A stretch of 64,000 bases of DNA from Roridomyces roridus (lineage: Eukaryota > Basidiomycota > Agaricomycetes > Agaricales > Mycenaceae): contig JARKIF010000008.1 in assembly GCA_029378245.1 (NCBI GenBank), forward strand, positions 1,426,001-1,490,000, read 5' to 3'. The notes below the pieces were generated by a model, which saw only the letters and a list, made by a program, of their open reading frames with translations, did no database searches and was not told the origin of the DNA. Position numbers and translations under genes: made by a program. This document shows, in pieces, positions 45,074 to 58,600 of the stretch (positions are counted from its first letter, which is position 1; every line of letters starts with the position of its first letter).

Positions 45074-45449
45074 TTTGTGTACGACCACCCGGGGCGGCAG
45101 CGGGAGGCGCGGGCAGTGGCTTCCTGTTACTATGTTTTTGGCGCGTATATGAATGACTATGACACTACACACCATGCCTCTTGAGATACTATCCTCCAAT
45201 GCAGCTCGTAATGCTGGTGAAAATTTCCCGTGTGACGGAGGTAGCTGTTTACCCACCCGGTCGTTGTGTAGTTCGCGTCTTTTGCCTCGAAAGAATCTGG
45301 TGGTCGCCATGACCCATGGATCAATCTTTCGTCCATCTCTGTCGCTATCTGTCCTGCCATAGCTCTGCATGCGCGTATCGTATATCATATGCCAAGTCGT
45401 CTCCCCGAACCTTCGGTCTCTTTCGTCTCCCTCGGACCACTGAAGGGAT
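45074..45449. other. Intergenic, 3' flank of eL39 and permease promoter
   Basis: About 375 bp with no supportable gene or structured RNA. Short open frames on both strands lack family similarity and splice support. Confidence 0.3.
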
Positions 45450-47610
45450 ATGGAAAAGGGCAAGACTGCCGAGACTGATATCGAGGTCGTCTCGCACGTC
45501 TCCGCTGGGTCCGCCCCTCATGATCACACGCGTCGAAACCTCAAAGTGTGTTCAATGACCCGACCTCCGCGAACTTTTTCCAATGTACAGTAGGGACGTC
45601 ATATCCAACTCATTGGCATAGGCGGGACCATTGGAACTGCACTCTTCGTGCAAATCGGAGCGTCGTTGACGCAAGGCGGCCCGGGCAGTTTGTTCATCGC
45701 ATTCTCTCTGTGGTCGACCTTTATTCTCGCAATCAACAACTGTCTCTGTACGCCCGCGCAAGCCATTCTGCTTTCATCTCTTATCGGTTGTAGCGGAAAT
45801 GGTGACTTGGATGCCTATCGCGTCGCCCTTTGTCCGATTCGCAGACGGCTTCGTCGATCCCGCTCTTGGTTTTTGTGCCGGCATAAACTTCTTCGTCTTC
45901 GAGGCTGCACTCATACCCTTCGAGGTTACCGCCTTTAATTTGGTGCTGCAGTTCTGGACAGACAAGATCCCCATCGCCGCCGTTATCGCTGTTTGTACAA
46001 CTGACTGCGAGAAACGCTCAATATTGATTTCTATTCTAGTTCGTGTTGGTGTGCTATGCGTATGAGAACATCTGCATTCCATGTCTTCTATCTGACGCGC
46101 ACTGCCAGACTCATCAACCTCTTTACTGTGGGCTGGTACGGAGGTAAAATCTGGTCAAATATCCAGCATCTGCAGTTGATCATTCCATTTTCTAGAATCC
46201 GAGTTCTGGCTCTCCATGGGCAAAGTTATACTCGCAACTGGGCTGATAATCTTCACTTTTATCACCATGGTGAGTCGCATGTTTGTTTTACGCACACAGT
46301 ACAATTAGCTACCAGGTCGGGGGAAATCCTTTGCAAGACGTCTATGGATTCCGCAATTGGGATCGTAAGCTACCTCAGCAATTATTACTCGAGCCCTCTA
46401 ATCCCCTTTTCAGCCTCCAAAGTCCCAGGCGCACCTTTTGCAGAAACCATCAAGACCGGATCTCTCGGACGATTCTTGGGCTTCCTTACATGCCTCATCC
46501 AGGCGTCTTTCACCATCGCTGGGCCCGACTATGTTTCAATGACAGCAGGCGAAGCAGTTCTCCCCCGGAAAACCCTTCCCCGTGCTTTCAACAGCGTTTT
46601 CTACCGGTTAACCACCTTCTTCGTCCTGGGGTCGCTCGCCATCGGCATCGTTGTCCCCTATAACGACCCCGCGCTCCTCCATGCAATATCAGGCGCCAAA
46701 CCCGGCGCGGGGTCGTCCCCATATGTGATCGCCATGGAGCGCCTGCGGATCCCCGTCTTGCCGCATATTGTCAACGCGCTCATCATGACCGCTGTATTCT
46801 CTGCAGGGAACAGCTATGTGTACTGCTCTAGTCGCACACTCTTTGGTTTGGCTCTCGAAGGAAAGGTGCCGAGATTCCTGGCGCGGTGTAACGGGAACGG
46901 TGTCCCGATCTACTGTGTTGCCGCTTCACTCGCCATTGCCCTTCTGTGTATGTCGGTTCTTTCCTAAACTCGCAGATACATTGAAATCCGGTAGCCTTCT
47001 TGCAGGTATCCAACAATGCCGCCGTGGTTCTCAAGTGGTTTGTGAACCTTGTAACGGCGTCGCAATTGTTGAACTATGCCATCATCTCATTCACCTACCT
47101 GAAATTCTACTATGCGATGAAAGCACAAGGCATATCGAGAGAGCGACTTCCCCACCGGACTTTCTGGCAACCCTTTTGCGGGTGAGTGAGCCACTATTTA
47201 TTCGAGTTAGGCTTGATGTGTGCAGGTACTATGCCTTCACTGGAACATTCATAATGGCGTTTGTGGGTGGCTGGACTGTATTTCTGCCAGGTAACTGGGA
47301 TATCCCGACGTTCTTGTTCTCTTACACCATGCTCGGCACGTGTCTTGTTTCCCTGCAGTCTGTTCACAGCTGACGATCATTGCAGGGCTTGCCCCGGTGC
47401 TGTTTGTCTTCTGGAAGGTGGTTCATCGCAGCAAGGTAGGTTTCTCATCTACCCGACGTCCCAAAGCTGATTCGCGTGCAGTGGCGACGTCCAGAGGACG
47501 TGACTTTCTTTTACAAGGAACGAGAGCAGATTGACTTGTATGAGGAGACGTACGTGCCGCAAGGACCATCAACTGTATATGGGAAAGTAGCAGAGTTCCT
47601 CTTTGTATGA
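45450..47610 (+). CDS. Amino-acid permease (APC superfamily)
   Basis: Many exons encode an amino-acid permease of the fungal YAT/AAT family: MEKGKTAETDIEV, RRNLKGRHIQLIGIGGTIGT (the conserved first helix), GGPGSLFIAFSLWST, VTWMPIASPFVRFADGFVDP, FWLSMGKVILATGLIIFTFI, VPGAPFAETIKTGSLGRFLG, AGPDYVSMTAGEAVLPRKTL, AFNSVFYRLTTFFVLGSLAI, SAGNSYVYCSSRTLFGLALE and TASQLLNYAIISFTYLKFYY. Twelve membrane spans are expected. It would import amino acids at the plasma membrane by proton symport; substrate range unknown. Three introns fall between 46000 and 46430. No frame break was needed. Confidence 0.9.
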
Positions 47611-47639
47611 AGACGGAATGGACATTCGAACGACAAACT

Positions 47640-49665
47640 ACACGAAATTGTATGGGTTGATGGGGTTGCCCTGCTTCAAAGTCAATGGAAGAAGCCTCGA
47701 TGAGAAAGTCATTCACCTTGGTCAGAACTCCCTTGAGATATGCGCCGGACAGTTTCGGATGGCGCGCCTGTGATCCCTTCCCAGCGGCCTTTCGAAAGAA
47801 TCAGCTGCGTCCCGTGCACCAAGGACGTTCACGCACATCATACGCCACCTGGATTAATCCGAATCGTACATTGTACCCATCAGTCCACTCGAAGTTCTGT
47901 ACTCGGTGAGAAACAGGATGGGAGACTTCAGGATGGAACCCACATCGATACAACTCCAAGGGATGAACCCTGTCAACGGAAAGCCGTCGTCCAACGCCTG
48001 TCTCATGGCCGAGAGCACGCCGCGGTACCAGGCAATCCGATCAACGTCCTCGAGAACCTGTTCAAGCGGCAGATTTGTCTCGTTGAGCACCTTTTTTTAG
48101 TTATATTTCAGTTTCAAGTCCCAAAACAATCATGTAATAACTCACCCCCATGCCAGTCTCCGATATCAAGATGTTCGTCGCGTTGTACGTCTCAGCAAGG
48201 TACTTGATTCCACCGTAGATAGTCGCGTGTGGCGCGTCAAAGTTCCAGGAGCTTGCGGTAGGACGCCCAATGTCGAGGCCGGTGCGGGGGTCTTGCTGGA
48301 ACTGATCCGTGCATTCGGGATAGGTGTCGCTGTCGGGCGTGCAGTTTTTCGTGGGAGTGACCCATTGGGAGGTATAAAAGTCAAGGCCGATGAAATCAAC
48401 CGAGCCTTTGAGCATTTTCTTTTCCGCCGCGGTAAATTTGAGTGGGAGGGCTCCACTGGCCAGGACGGACGGCGGATAGTCTCCAGTGTAAAGCGGTGCA
48501 ACATCCCTTCCAACCTCCTGAGACGAGGTTTGAATATATGACACGGAAAAGAGCAGCAAGACATACAAAGTCCATCGTACGAGCTGCAGCTTCGCGATCG
48601 GCGGCACTGGAAGGGTCCAGAGGAAGGGACACGCCCCCATCGACCTTGATGCCGATTTTGCCTTTGTAGCCGCCGAGGCGGAACTCTTCGACAGCCGCAG
48701 CATGGGCGAGAAGTGCATAATGCATACACGTGTATTGTTCCTTGAATGTCGACACGACACCGGGAGCGCTATCAGGATCAGGACCGAAACCTTCTGTACA
48801 ACTGGGAGTGCGTTAGCCACTGTGAGTTATTGAAATGTGAGGCTTACAACGTTCGAGGCTGGATGAAAAAAAGTCAATTGAGAGTGAACACCAAGTAATT
48901 GAAGATAAACCTCGTTCATCGTCACCTGCGACTCCATTTAGAGTGGAACAGTCAGGGACGATTTACATACCCAGTGCGAGCAGTCATCGCCCAATGCCTT
49001 GAAGACCGCCTTGGCATAAGCTCGGAAATCATCGACGATATTGCGGCTAAGCCACCTAATCGAAGCATAAGGTTGGGCCATGTGAGCGCGCGGAACTCAC
49101 CCGCCATACTCATCCTGCAACGATTGCGGCAAATCCCAATGATACAACGTCTACTCGCGAGTCAGAAGAAGGCACGAATGCCACTCGTGAAACTTACACA
49201 GATATTGGACATCCCCACGGCGTTGCTCGCCCGAATGACATTGCGATAAAATGCCAGCCCCTTGTCACTCAACGCGCCCCTCCCCGCTGGCATAATCCTC
49301 GTCCATGCAATCGTGAAATCATACGTTTGAACAGCCAACGCATTCCGGAAGAGCGGGATATCGGTCGGATACCTGTGATAAAAGTCGTCTGCGACGTCCC
49401 CGTTGGAGCCATACGTCACGTCATTCGTCGTCTTGTTGTGAAGAAACACATCCCAAATGGAAGGGCTTTTGTCGTCAGCGTTCCACGCCCCTTCGATCTG
49501 GTAGGCAGATGTTGCGCAACCATAGATAAAGCCCTCAGGAAGAGCCTTGCCATCGAGGAATAGCTGCGCAGGCGCTGCAGCTGCGAAACCGACGAGAAGG
49601 AGCGGCAAGCAACATCGGGCGGGGTCACGAGGACAAACTAGAAAGTTCAGAAACGTGATTTCCAT
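47640..49665 (-). CDS. Secreted GH1 beta-glucosidase
   Basis: Minus-strand exons encode a hydrophobic N-terminus and then GH1 motifs: LPEGFIYGCATSAYQIEGAW, DVADDFYHRYPTDIPLFRNA, FTIAWTRIMPAGRG, the acid/base motif HWVTMNEPRT (Glu present, formed across a 46 bp intron), SVDFIGLDFYTSQWVTP, the nucleophile [32 protein letters not shown]. It hydrolyses beta-glucosides such as cellobiose. The nucleophile block reads SETG where most GH1 have TENG. The N-terminal residues before the signal-like CCLPLLLVGFAAAA are odd and the true start may differ. The 3' end is uncertain; the last exon (ARHPKLSGAYL) runs toward about 47640. Confidence 0.85.
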
Positions 49666-49679
49666 CTTTGTTATTACAC

Positions 49680-50919
<1,240 letters not shown>

Positions 50920-51162
50920 GGTTGGTGGAGAGTCGAAGCCGCGTCAGCGTCGCGTTATTTGGCCATCGCAAACACTGATGCCGCATAAATTACCGAAATA
51001 ACGATACGATAAGTAGAAGACTATGTACATGGAGAATTATACCAAAAGACCCACTGTGAAAATATAAGTTCCCAGCAAGGTGCACGGTGATACAGGCGTA
51101 CCTTGAAAAAATCCGAGCCGATACATTGTATATGTAGATCCAGTCTTCGACGATACATTCGT

Positions 51163-52727
51163 TCAATCCGTGGGCTCAACGCCATCCATGCTGCCGGCCT
51201 CCGAATCCTCCACCACACCTAGGCACGCAGCCTTCATGAGTTTCACCAAAGATGCAAAAAAGATGGGCAACTGCAAAATAGTTGAATGGAACGCGAAGCG
51301 AGCGGAGGCGTCGTTGATCACCTGTCGGCGGGGGAAGGCAAAACCAGTGTTCAAGAAATCCAATTCATCGATGAAGTGCGGCGACTCTTTGTCCAGATTC
51401 AGAGGAGTATATGATGTCCCTTTCTCGAGATCTTCGGGCGACTCTGGGATTTCATCTGGGTTTGTCGGTTCCCAAACGAAACGGAGTAGAAAGCCGAGGC
51501 CTAGGTGGGATTTAGCATCGCCAGAACCGGGGAAATAGCGACTCACTTCGTTGGCTATCCGGCTGTGTGTATATGCACGTCACAGTCCAGTCCTCCAGAT
51601 TGAAAAAGTTGGACTCTTGTACTTTGATGTCTGTGATGAGGAGATTGGTGATATCCTCGTATAAGCTGACCAGCTGCGTATGCTTCGGGTCCTCCGAGCC
51701 AAGAACAGGATTTGGCCCGCGGGTGCGTGGGGCAGATACGGGTGGCTTGGAAGATGCCTTTTGCGCAAGCTCCCGCTCTGTTTTGACCTCATACTCCAGG
51801 TCCCGTTCTGAACTGGAGTCAGTGCGAGTAAAGGCTGCGATGGACGGCCTTACGGAGTTGTCTCAGGTTCTCAATCTCGGTATTCTTTTCCCTGATGAGC
51901 TTTTCCCGCTCGTCCGCAACACCTTTCCAATAAGTCACTTGGTCTTCCGCCGAACGTTTTTCTTGATCAGCCTTTTCTCGGGTGACCATATGAAGCACCG
52001 AGCTCTTGCCATTCGTCGATAGAGGTTCCTGGCGACCGAGCATCTCTTCGTATTGCTTGATGAGAAGATCCTTGGCTAACATACGAGTCAAGGACAGAGC
52101 TGGAGAGCGTGTTTTGTTGCTGACCTTCAATTTGTTCTTCGTATTTCTCGGCCTGACGCTTGGCAAGTTCTTCTGGCTCCGTCTCGCGCACTCGTAACAC
52201 TTCCTCAAGCTGAGCCGTAACACTTTGGATGTTCTTCTCCATCTGTGGAAAGGTAAATTTGGGTAAAAAGGGCCGGGTAGGATGGACCTACCATTTGTAG
52301 CCGACGACGCATACGTTCATTCTCCTTGGCTAAGTCGCGCTTATTGTTGGCTGTCGCGTTGTTTATAGCCCGCGCGGTCCCCACTGGTCCGATTTCATCT
52401 TCATCGTCGTCGATAACTTCCACAGCCTGCTTCCTGGATGCCGCCTCGCTCGGTGCCTTGCCCTTGCCCTTGGCCGCCACCGCCTTGCCGTTGACAGGTT
52501 TCCGGCTTTTCGGTGGGTCTACTTGAACGATTTCGTCCTCTTCGCTGTCATCCTGCGCCCGGGGCATGTCTTCAGACTCCGTCTCCGGCACGACCTTGCT
52601 GGTCGGCTTGCGTTTGGGCTTGGCTGCAGGTTTGGAGGGACCCGCGCGAGAGCGAGAGACTGAGAATGGTTAATGTCTGCAAAAGAAAAACGCGCGATAT
52701 CCTACCCGACGATTCTCCTCCCGGCAT
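51163..52727 (-). CDS. PCS1: Csm1/Pcs1-type kinetochore protein
   Basis: Minus-strand exons start MPGGESS and continue through a basic, disordered N-terminus (KPAAKPKRKPTSK, acidic patches EVIDDDEDE) into a long coiled coil (KRDLAKENERMRRRLQMMEK; SAEDQVTYWKGVADEREKLI; REKNTEIENLRQL) and a C-terminal globular domain: YEDITNLLITDIKVQESNFF, WTVTC, LGFLLRFVWEP, SYTPLNL, PHFIDELDFLNTGFAFPRRQ and FFASLVKLM. This order matches Csm1 of budding yeast monopolin and Pcs1 of fission yeast, which crosslink kinetochore microtubule sites. No frame break was needed. Confidence 0.8.
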
Positions 52728-54009
52728 CGCGTTGAGAAGATTGTGGTTGACAGTCGAGGCGCGTTTCGATCACGTGCACGATTATTTTATTGTTATTTGA
52801 ATTTCTACACCAGGGGGAAATCTCATTAACCCCAGGTTAAGTTTGGGGTGTTCGTACCAGAGCTAACAATTGTGTCATGTCTAGTTTAATAGTAAATACT
52901 TGAGTGTAGTACCTCCTGAGGGTGGATAGATCTGGGACTTGCACGGATGTGCGAGTCTTAACACAGAGTGATGTGCTGACGCCATATCTCCTGTCCGCGT
53001 GACCTGACCAAATCCGGCCACCCTGCCCGGCCTGCGCTTGGACCGTTCATTGGAACACTTTGGAGAGGACAATGGGCTCGTTTATTGGTTATCTACAACA
53101 ACAATGGCCATAATGAGATTGTGCCGGGACCACTGGAGGCCATTGTCCGTCAGAGAACACATAAAAGCCGCTCCTCGTCCCTGTGCTTGTCCCCCTCCCC
53201 TCCCTCAGCGCCGCCGCTGGCCGCCTATGCCACCCCGAGAAATGCGCCCCGGAGCACCGGGCCCTGCGCGTCCCTCTCGCTGGGTGGTAGGAGTTGGGGG
53301 ATGGTCCTGGTGGCACGAACGGACTTGTCGTCGTGAATCCGTAATGCGCCGCTGCGGGGCCCATGGCGTTAGCATGTAGGGGGTGACCGGGAGATGGAGG
53401 ACGCACCATGCGAAGCACTGCTCCCCTTGCTTCCCTTCCGACGTCGCCGATGTCCCACCCCCCTATAGCTGCCAGCGTGTCTTCATGACTTGACATCTTG
53501 AGGAGGGGTTCAGAAGGGGCTTGAAGACGATAGGATTCTTGGTCTTCATGCACTGGGTCCCACTGGCAGCTTGACGATGAGGTCTTGAGGTCTTGTCTTG
53601 TGTCGAGGAGGGCAGGTGGTTGTCGCGCTAGCACCGACTTGACGTCTTGAGCACGTTGAGGGTTTGAGTCTGGGGTATCGGCTTGGAGTGATGGGCAGGT
53701 TCATTCTCCTTCACGTTCATTCTGCTCGGAGGCCTTGGACTTGCAGGCACGCGCACGACTTGTGTCGCCAGCCAGCACTCTTGATTTCATTCGTGTTCCG
53801 GCTTTCCGCGTCGACAGCAGTAAGACATGAAGATGCTTGCGTCGATTTGCCAGGCGTGGACCTCCGGAACGTTGCAGGTGTCGACAGTGAGGTGAGGGGA
53901 AGAGCAGAGAAACCTGACTCATCCGGATCACATGATCCCAAACAAGACGCACCTTTCTGTGATTCCACCTCCAGACTCACTTGAGACAGACAATTGTGCT
54001 GGACACAAT
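52728..54009. other. Gene-poor interval left of the hAT-like element
   Basis: About 1.3 kb with no gene I can support. A 181-codon open frame at 53089-53634 on the minus strand is Pro/Ser/Arg-rich, lacks recognisable domains and has no splice support. GC-rich stretches around 53170-53280 are the likely cause. Confidence 0.3.
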
Positions 54010-54462
54010 TAATGCTGCTGGCGATGGCGAAATGAATCGCCAGCCCGTGTTTCGCCAGGGTGGCGATACCTGGCGAAATGGGGATACGTGAAATTGAGGG
54101 GTGGCGAAACAGTGAACCGTATTCGACCTTGTAGTTCCAAATATGTGAATTTCGGGTATTTTGCACATCGGCACGTCTCGGATCAAGGACCGGCATGATT
54201 GATGATCAGTGATGAACACGATTTGATCGATTTGAATGTGAATATGGACACTGGGCATCCCACGAAAGTCGAAATACATGAATGATAGCGAGAGAGACGT
54301 TGGGCGAGCAGCCGGGAGTTGAGGAAAGCCACCAAATTTGATATAATGCCGCGATGTCACGTGTGAATCGCCACCTGGGCAATAAACCTGGCGATATCGG
54401 CGAAACGTGGCGATATGGCGAATCGTGCCGAAAAACGTTTCGCCATACGCATTAGACACAAT
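54002..54462. mobile_element. Non-autonomous hAT-like element (445 bp MITE)
   Basis: An 8 bp direct repeat GACACAAT flanks the interval (54002-54009 and 54455-54462), the target-site size of hAT transposons. The element (54010-54454) starts TAATGCTGCTGGCGA and its far end, read in reverse, starts TAATGCGTATGGCGA: 12 of 15 positions match as terminal inverted repeats. Many GGCGAA/TTCGCC motifs in both orientations crowd the subterminal regions (54010-54100, 54360-54450), as expected for transposase-binding repeats. No coding capacity. hAT assignment rests on TSD length and end structure only. Confidence 0.7.
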
Positions 54463-54562
54463 GCAGGTATCAAGCTGAGGGTATCGGAAGTGCCCTGTCT
54501 ATCCACCCTTTATCAGTGTCGCACATTTCAGATCAGATGCACCGGTGTCAAATTTAAATGGA

Positions 54563-55578
54563 TCAGGTACATAATTCTGATTTATGACTCGGACTTCGAT
54601 CGGCCGTCAACCCAGACGCATCCGAAAGTCTGGCGGTGTACAAAACAGCTTCTTCTGGACGAGTAAATGCGCCAGAGACTATTCCTCGCACTCTCAGCTC
54701 CCAGGCAACGAGATTCACGCGTCTCGTCACTTCTGTTCGAACAATATGATTCGCGTTGTGCAGGATACTGTGCAGATAGGCAAACACCAACGCGTCCAAA
54801 GGCGTCGGGTCACTAGAGAGTGTCAGTGCAAGAGCAGTTGGAATGAAGAACAAGACATACGAGGAGCCTAGAAACCATTTGTCGGTGCCCAGTCGGTCGG
54901 CGATGGTAGAAATGGCATCACAATACTTGGATTCGACGTGCTTCGGGGAGAGGCGCGTGCCAAATATCGGGAATACTGTGCTCAGGCCAGAGAGGGGCGG
55001 CGGAGGCGGCGATAGAATAGATTCCAGAGGGCGAGACGGTGTAATAGGAAACGAGAGGAGAGACCACAAGTAAGAGGGCGAGGGTTGGGCCATTATCTTT
55101 GGCAACGATGAGGTGCCAGAAGCAGAGCGACATAAACACGCACCAGAGCTGCATGGACGTCTCCTTCGAGAAGGGATACCCATGCCCTGCTTTCGTCCAA
55201 AGCTGCCTGGTCTTTATACCCTTCCAAGGGGCGTTCCGATTCTCCGAGCACCTCGTCTACCCAGGTTGGAATAAGCTGGGCAGGATGGAGCTCTCCGTCG
55301 GCAAGATGCAGATTGGGCAGTCGAGCACCCTTGGCGCCTTCTGGAGCCACATCATAGCGCAAAGCAATTTTCGTTACCCCGCGAAGGGCGAGATATGCCT
55401 GCCATTTGAGACACTCAACGTCGGTGCTGAGACGCAGAGTAGAGCTGGGAGGCTGTATCCAAAGGGTCGGGACGCGAGGGGGGGCTCCTGACTGTGGCTT
55501 TATGGCAGGAAAGGTGTGCAGAGGGAAGAGGGAGAAGAGGTGCGCGATTGCTGGCGGCACCTCCATCAGAGCTGGCAT
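54563..55578 (-). CDS. SAM35: Mitochondrial SAM35/metaxin-like subunit
   Basis: Minus-strand exons start MPALMEVPPAIAHLFSLFPL, then TLWIQPPSSTLRLSTDVECL, KWQAYLALRG (metaxin N-terminal GST-like fold), NLHLADGELHPAQLIPTWVD, DESRAWVSLLEGDVHAALV, and the GST-C-like part SPKHVESKYCDAISTIADRL, DKWFLGSS joined to DPTPLDALVFAYLHSIL by a 45 bp intron, and VTRRVNLVAWELRVR. This fits Sam35/metaxin, which recognises the beta-signal of outer-membrane proteins. Assignment as SAM35 rather than another metaxin is inferred. The exon join near 55090-55150 is approximate. ATG-to-ATG distance to VPS54 is 23 bp. Confidence 0.75.
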
Positions 55579-55601
55579 CAAGCCGTGTTTGCATTCGTTC
55601 A

Positions 55602-58600
55602 ATGTCCTCTCACTCTTCGGAGAGTCTGTCTCGGCCTGGGTCCCCACTCTCTCCGCTACCTCCCACTGCTCGTCCGTATAGATTTAATTGGGACGGCACA
55701 CAAAAAGGCCCAGAAAGTGTCTCGGGCACAACTGAGGGTGGCAGGGACTATTTTGCAGGCCCTTCGCGTCTTAATCTATTCAACAACTCTACCGCGACCC
55801 TTCCACTCGGTTCATTTCCTCAGCAATGGAGCAGCTCTACCCATGGCTTCCATGGTGCGTGCTCAGAGTTGGCTTGTAACTCAGCGTTTCACCGGTGACA
55901 CCTAGCCATCTCCACCGTACTAAACAACCCGCACAAACGACAGGCTCCTCCAAAGGCCCATTCTGCACTTCCCCCAGTTGTTCCTGCCGATCTTCCGCGA
56001 GTTTGGCGGAAAGACTTTGATTCGTACTTGCGTGCCATTACTCCAGAATGGGACCGCCTGGAGCACAGTAACCAAGTAAACCGCGACGCGGAAATGCAGC
56101 TCGAAGGCTCTTCAACACCCCGAGCTTCGTCTTCGAACGGCCCGTTTGCCACAACTCCCGGCCGGCCACTTCCCCCGCTCGACGTGGTCCCATCCGTGTT
56201 CTTCAAACCCAACTTCAACCTGGGCGACCCCCGAACGTTCAATGCCGTCACAGAGCAAGATTCGCCGGACCATGATCCTGGAGCTGATCCCACCTCGCTC
56301 TCCTACTCTCTACCTCTCCTTGAGAAATTCTCCCACTACGCGGACACGGTGGAGCAGCATCTCGTGCGCGAGATATCGCTGCGTTCGGCATCGTTCTTTG
56401 CTGCGCTGACCAATCTCCACGAGCTGCAAAATGAATCGGAGGAGTGTCTCGCGCGAATATCGCAACTACGGACACAGCTCAAGGATATCGACGAGCAGAG
56501 TGCAAAGAAGGGTCTACATATCGTACAGAAGGGAAGCCGGGTGCGGAACCTCGGAAAGGTACGAGAAGGGGTGAAATTTGTGGGCAGCGTGGTGGAAATG
56601 ACTGGGGCGGCCAAGTCGCTCGTCGCTGCAGGCCAATGGGATCGGGCTTTGGGCGCCGTGGAGGAGATGGAGAAAATGTGGGGGGAATCTACGCGGGCGC
56701 CAGAACCTCCGCCACCCACTTTGATGCGGGCCTCGTCCTCGTCCTCTAACAAGAGCGGCCACATAAATGGGAACGGAAAACTTGCACCAATGCCTGAAGA
56801 GCAACCTCCCAACGTACCCCCACCAATACCGCTCTCTTCACTCAGTGCATTCGCTGCGCTTCCAGAACATTTGCGCACTCTGACGATGGAGATCACCTCT
56901 TCGCTGTCCAATGAGCTTGTTTCGGTCCTGCGCGCCAATCTTTTGGAATGTATCAGCGAGGATGCGCCCTCTGCCCGGTATCAGAGCCTGAAGGACCGGC
57001 TATTGCCTCTCCTGCAAGGTTTGGCAAGAACCAAGGGCGTACGAGAAGCGACATTATCATGGCGAGAGGTCGTGTTGAATGAGATGCGGGGTGTGATCCG
57101 ACGGGTGAAGCCTTTCGTTTTTTCGGTTAGCGCTATGCTGATGTCTGTAGCATCTTCCTGCGTTCGACCCCGCGGATGAAGAGTCTCGATCTCCGAATCC
57201 AACTGGTGGGGACACTCCGAGGTAATGGTTCTCCTGCTGGCACCAACCCTGCGTTAAATTGTCATTAGACCGGGCCTGGGCAATCATCTGCGAAACCTAT
57301 CACATCCAGAATTCTTGGAGCTCATTAAATCTATCTATAAGAGTTATCTGAATGCCGTGGAGGGTCTGCACTCACAGGGCGTTGCTTTCATAGAGGTGCT
57401 CGAAACCACCAGGTAAGCGTTTGCTCACGTGTCTGTTTCAGCTGCTAATTTGCTCCAAAAAGTGCCCCTGATACTGCTGCTCTTCAGGAGGAGTTTTCGG
57501 ATATTCTAAGCTCTGCCGCGGAGCTTTCCAATACACAAGCGGCCAAATTGATCACTATACGCTCTGAGCAACATGCCGTGCTGAGCTTGTCCGACTTTAT
57601 TGCGTTGTACAACGAATCTTGGACATTTGCTGTCAAATGTGAGGTCATCTGTCGCAAGATGATTGTCGCTCTGCGCGGTGTGGTCATAAGCCAGGTGGGC
57701 AAGCTATTGTTTCTTTTTTTTGTGGTTATTTTATGGTTATGTCAGTCGAAAACCTTTCTGCAAGCGTTTCACCAGGCTCGTTTGACACAGTCTGCGACAC
57801 TGGTCGAGAACGAGCAATGGGAGCAAACAGATGCAACGCCTTCGATCCAGCATATTGCGGACGTGTTGGTCGACTGCGCAGTTCGAGATGCTCCAGAACT
57901 TGTGCTGGGAAGCAGTGGCGACACCCCTGCTGCGTTTGCTGCGTCTGTCTCCGTCTCTTCATCTGGAAGCCTATTAACACCGGCTTCATCCGCGGCTTCC
58001 ATCAATGGCATCCCTGCCTCGCCTTCAGCCCCGGCCGCGAAGCCCAGCACGAATGGCGCAACGCAGAGCAAGACCACCAAGCGCCGTCTACGAATCGAGG
58101 AGCGAACATTCTCGGCCGTAGAAGCGACGTCGGAGACGCTCTCGCTCATGCTAGACTACCTGCGGGTGATCATAAATCTCTCGACGTTGACGACGGACAC
58201 GATGAGCCGAATAATCGAGTTTCTGAAAGCGTTCAACTCGCGGACGTGTCAGGTCGTCCTCGGAGCCGGCGCCATGCGATCAGCTGGTCTCAAGAACATT
58301 ACCGCAAAGCATCTTGGTGTGGCTAGCGCGTTCTCTCCTGGTCGTTGGACTGACAGAAACCTTGACAGCACTGGCGTCGCAGTCGCTGTCGATTATGATT
58401 TCCCTCATTCCCTACGTGCGGGAGACGTTCCGCCGGCATCTTAGCCAGAAGCAGGCAGTTATGCTCGTGGAGTTTGACAAGCTCAAACGGGTGCGCGAGT
58501 CTGCTCTCCATTCTTTGTGTCCTTCTAAGGCGTGTGCATTACGGCAGGACTATCAGGAGCACCAGAATGAGATCCACACGAAGCTGATTGCGATTATGGG

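Noticed and set aside
53089..53634. 181-codon minus-strand frame
   Set aside because: GC-rich, Pro/Ser/Arg composition, no domain, no splice signals giving a better model; likely chance.
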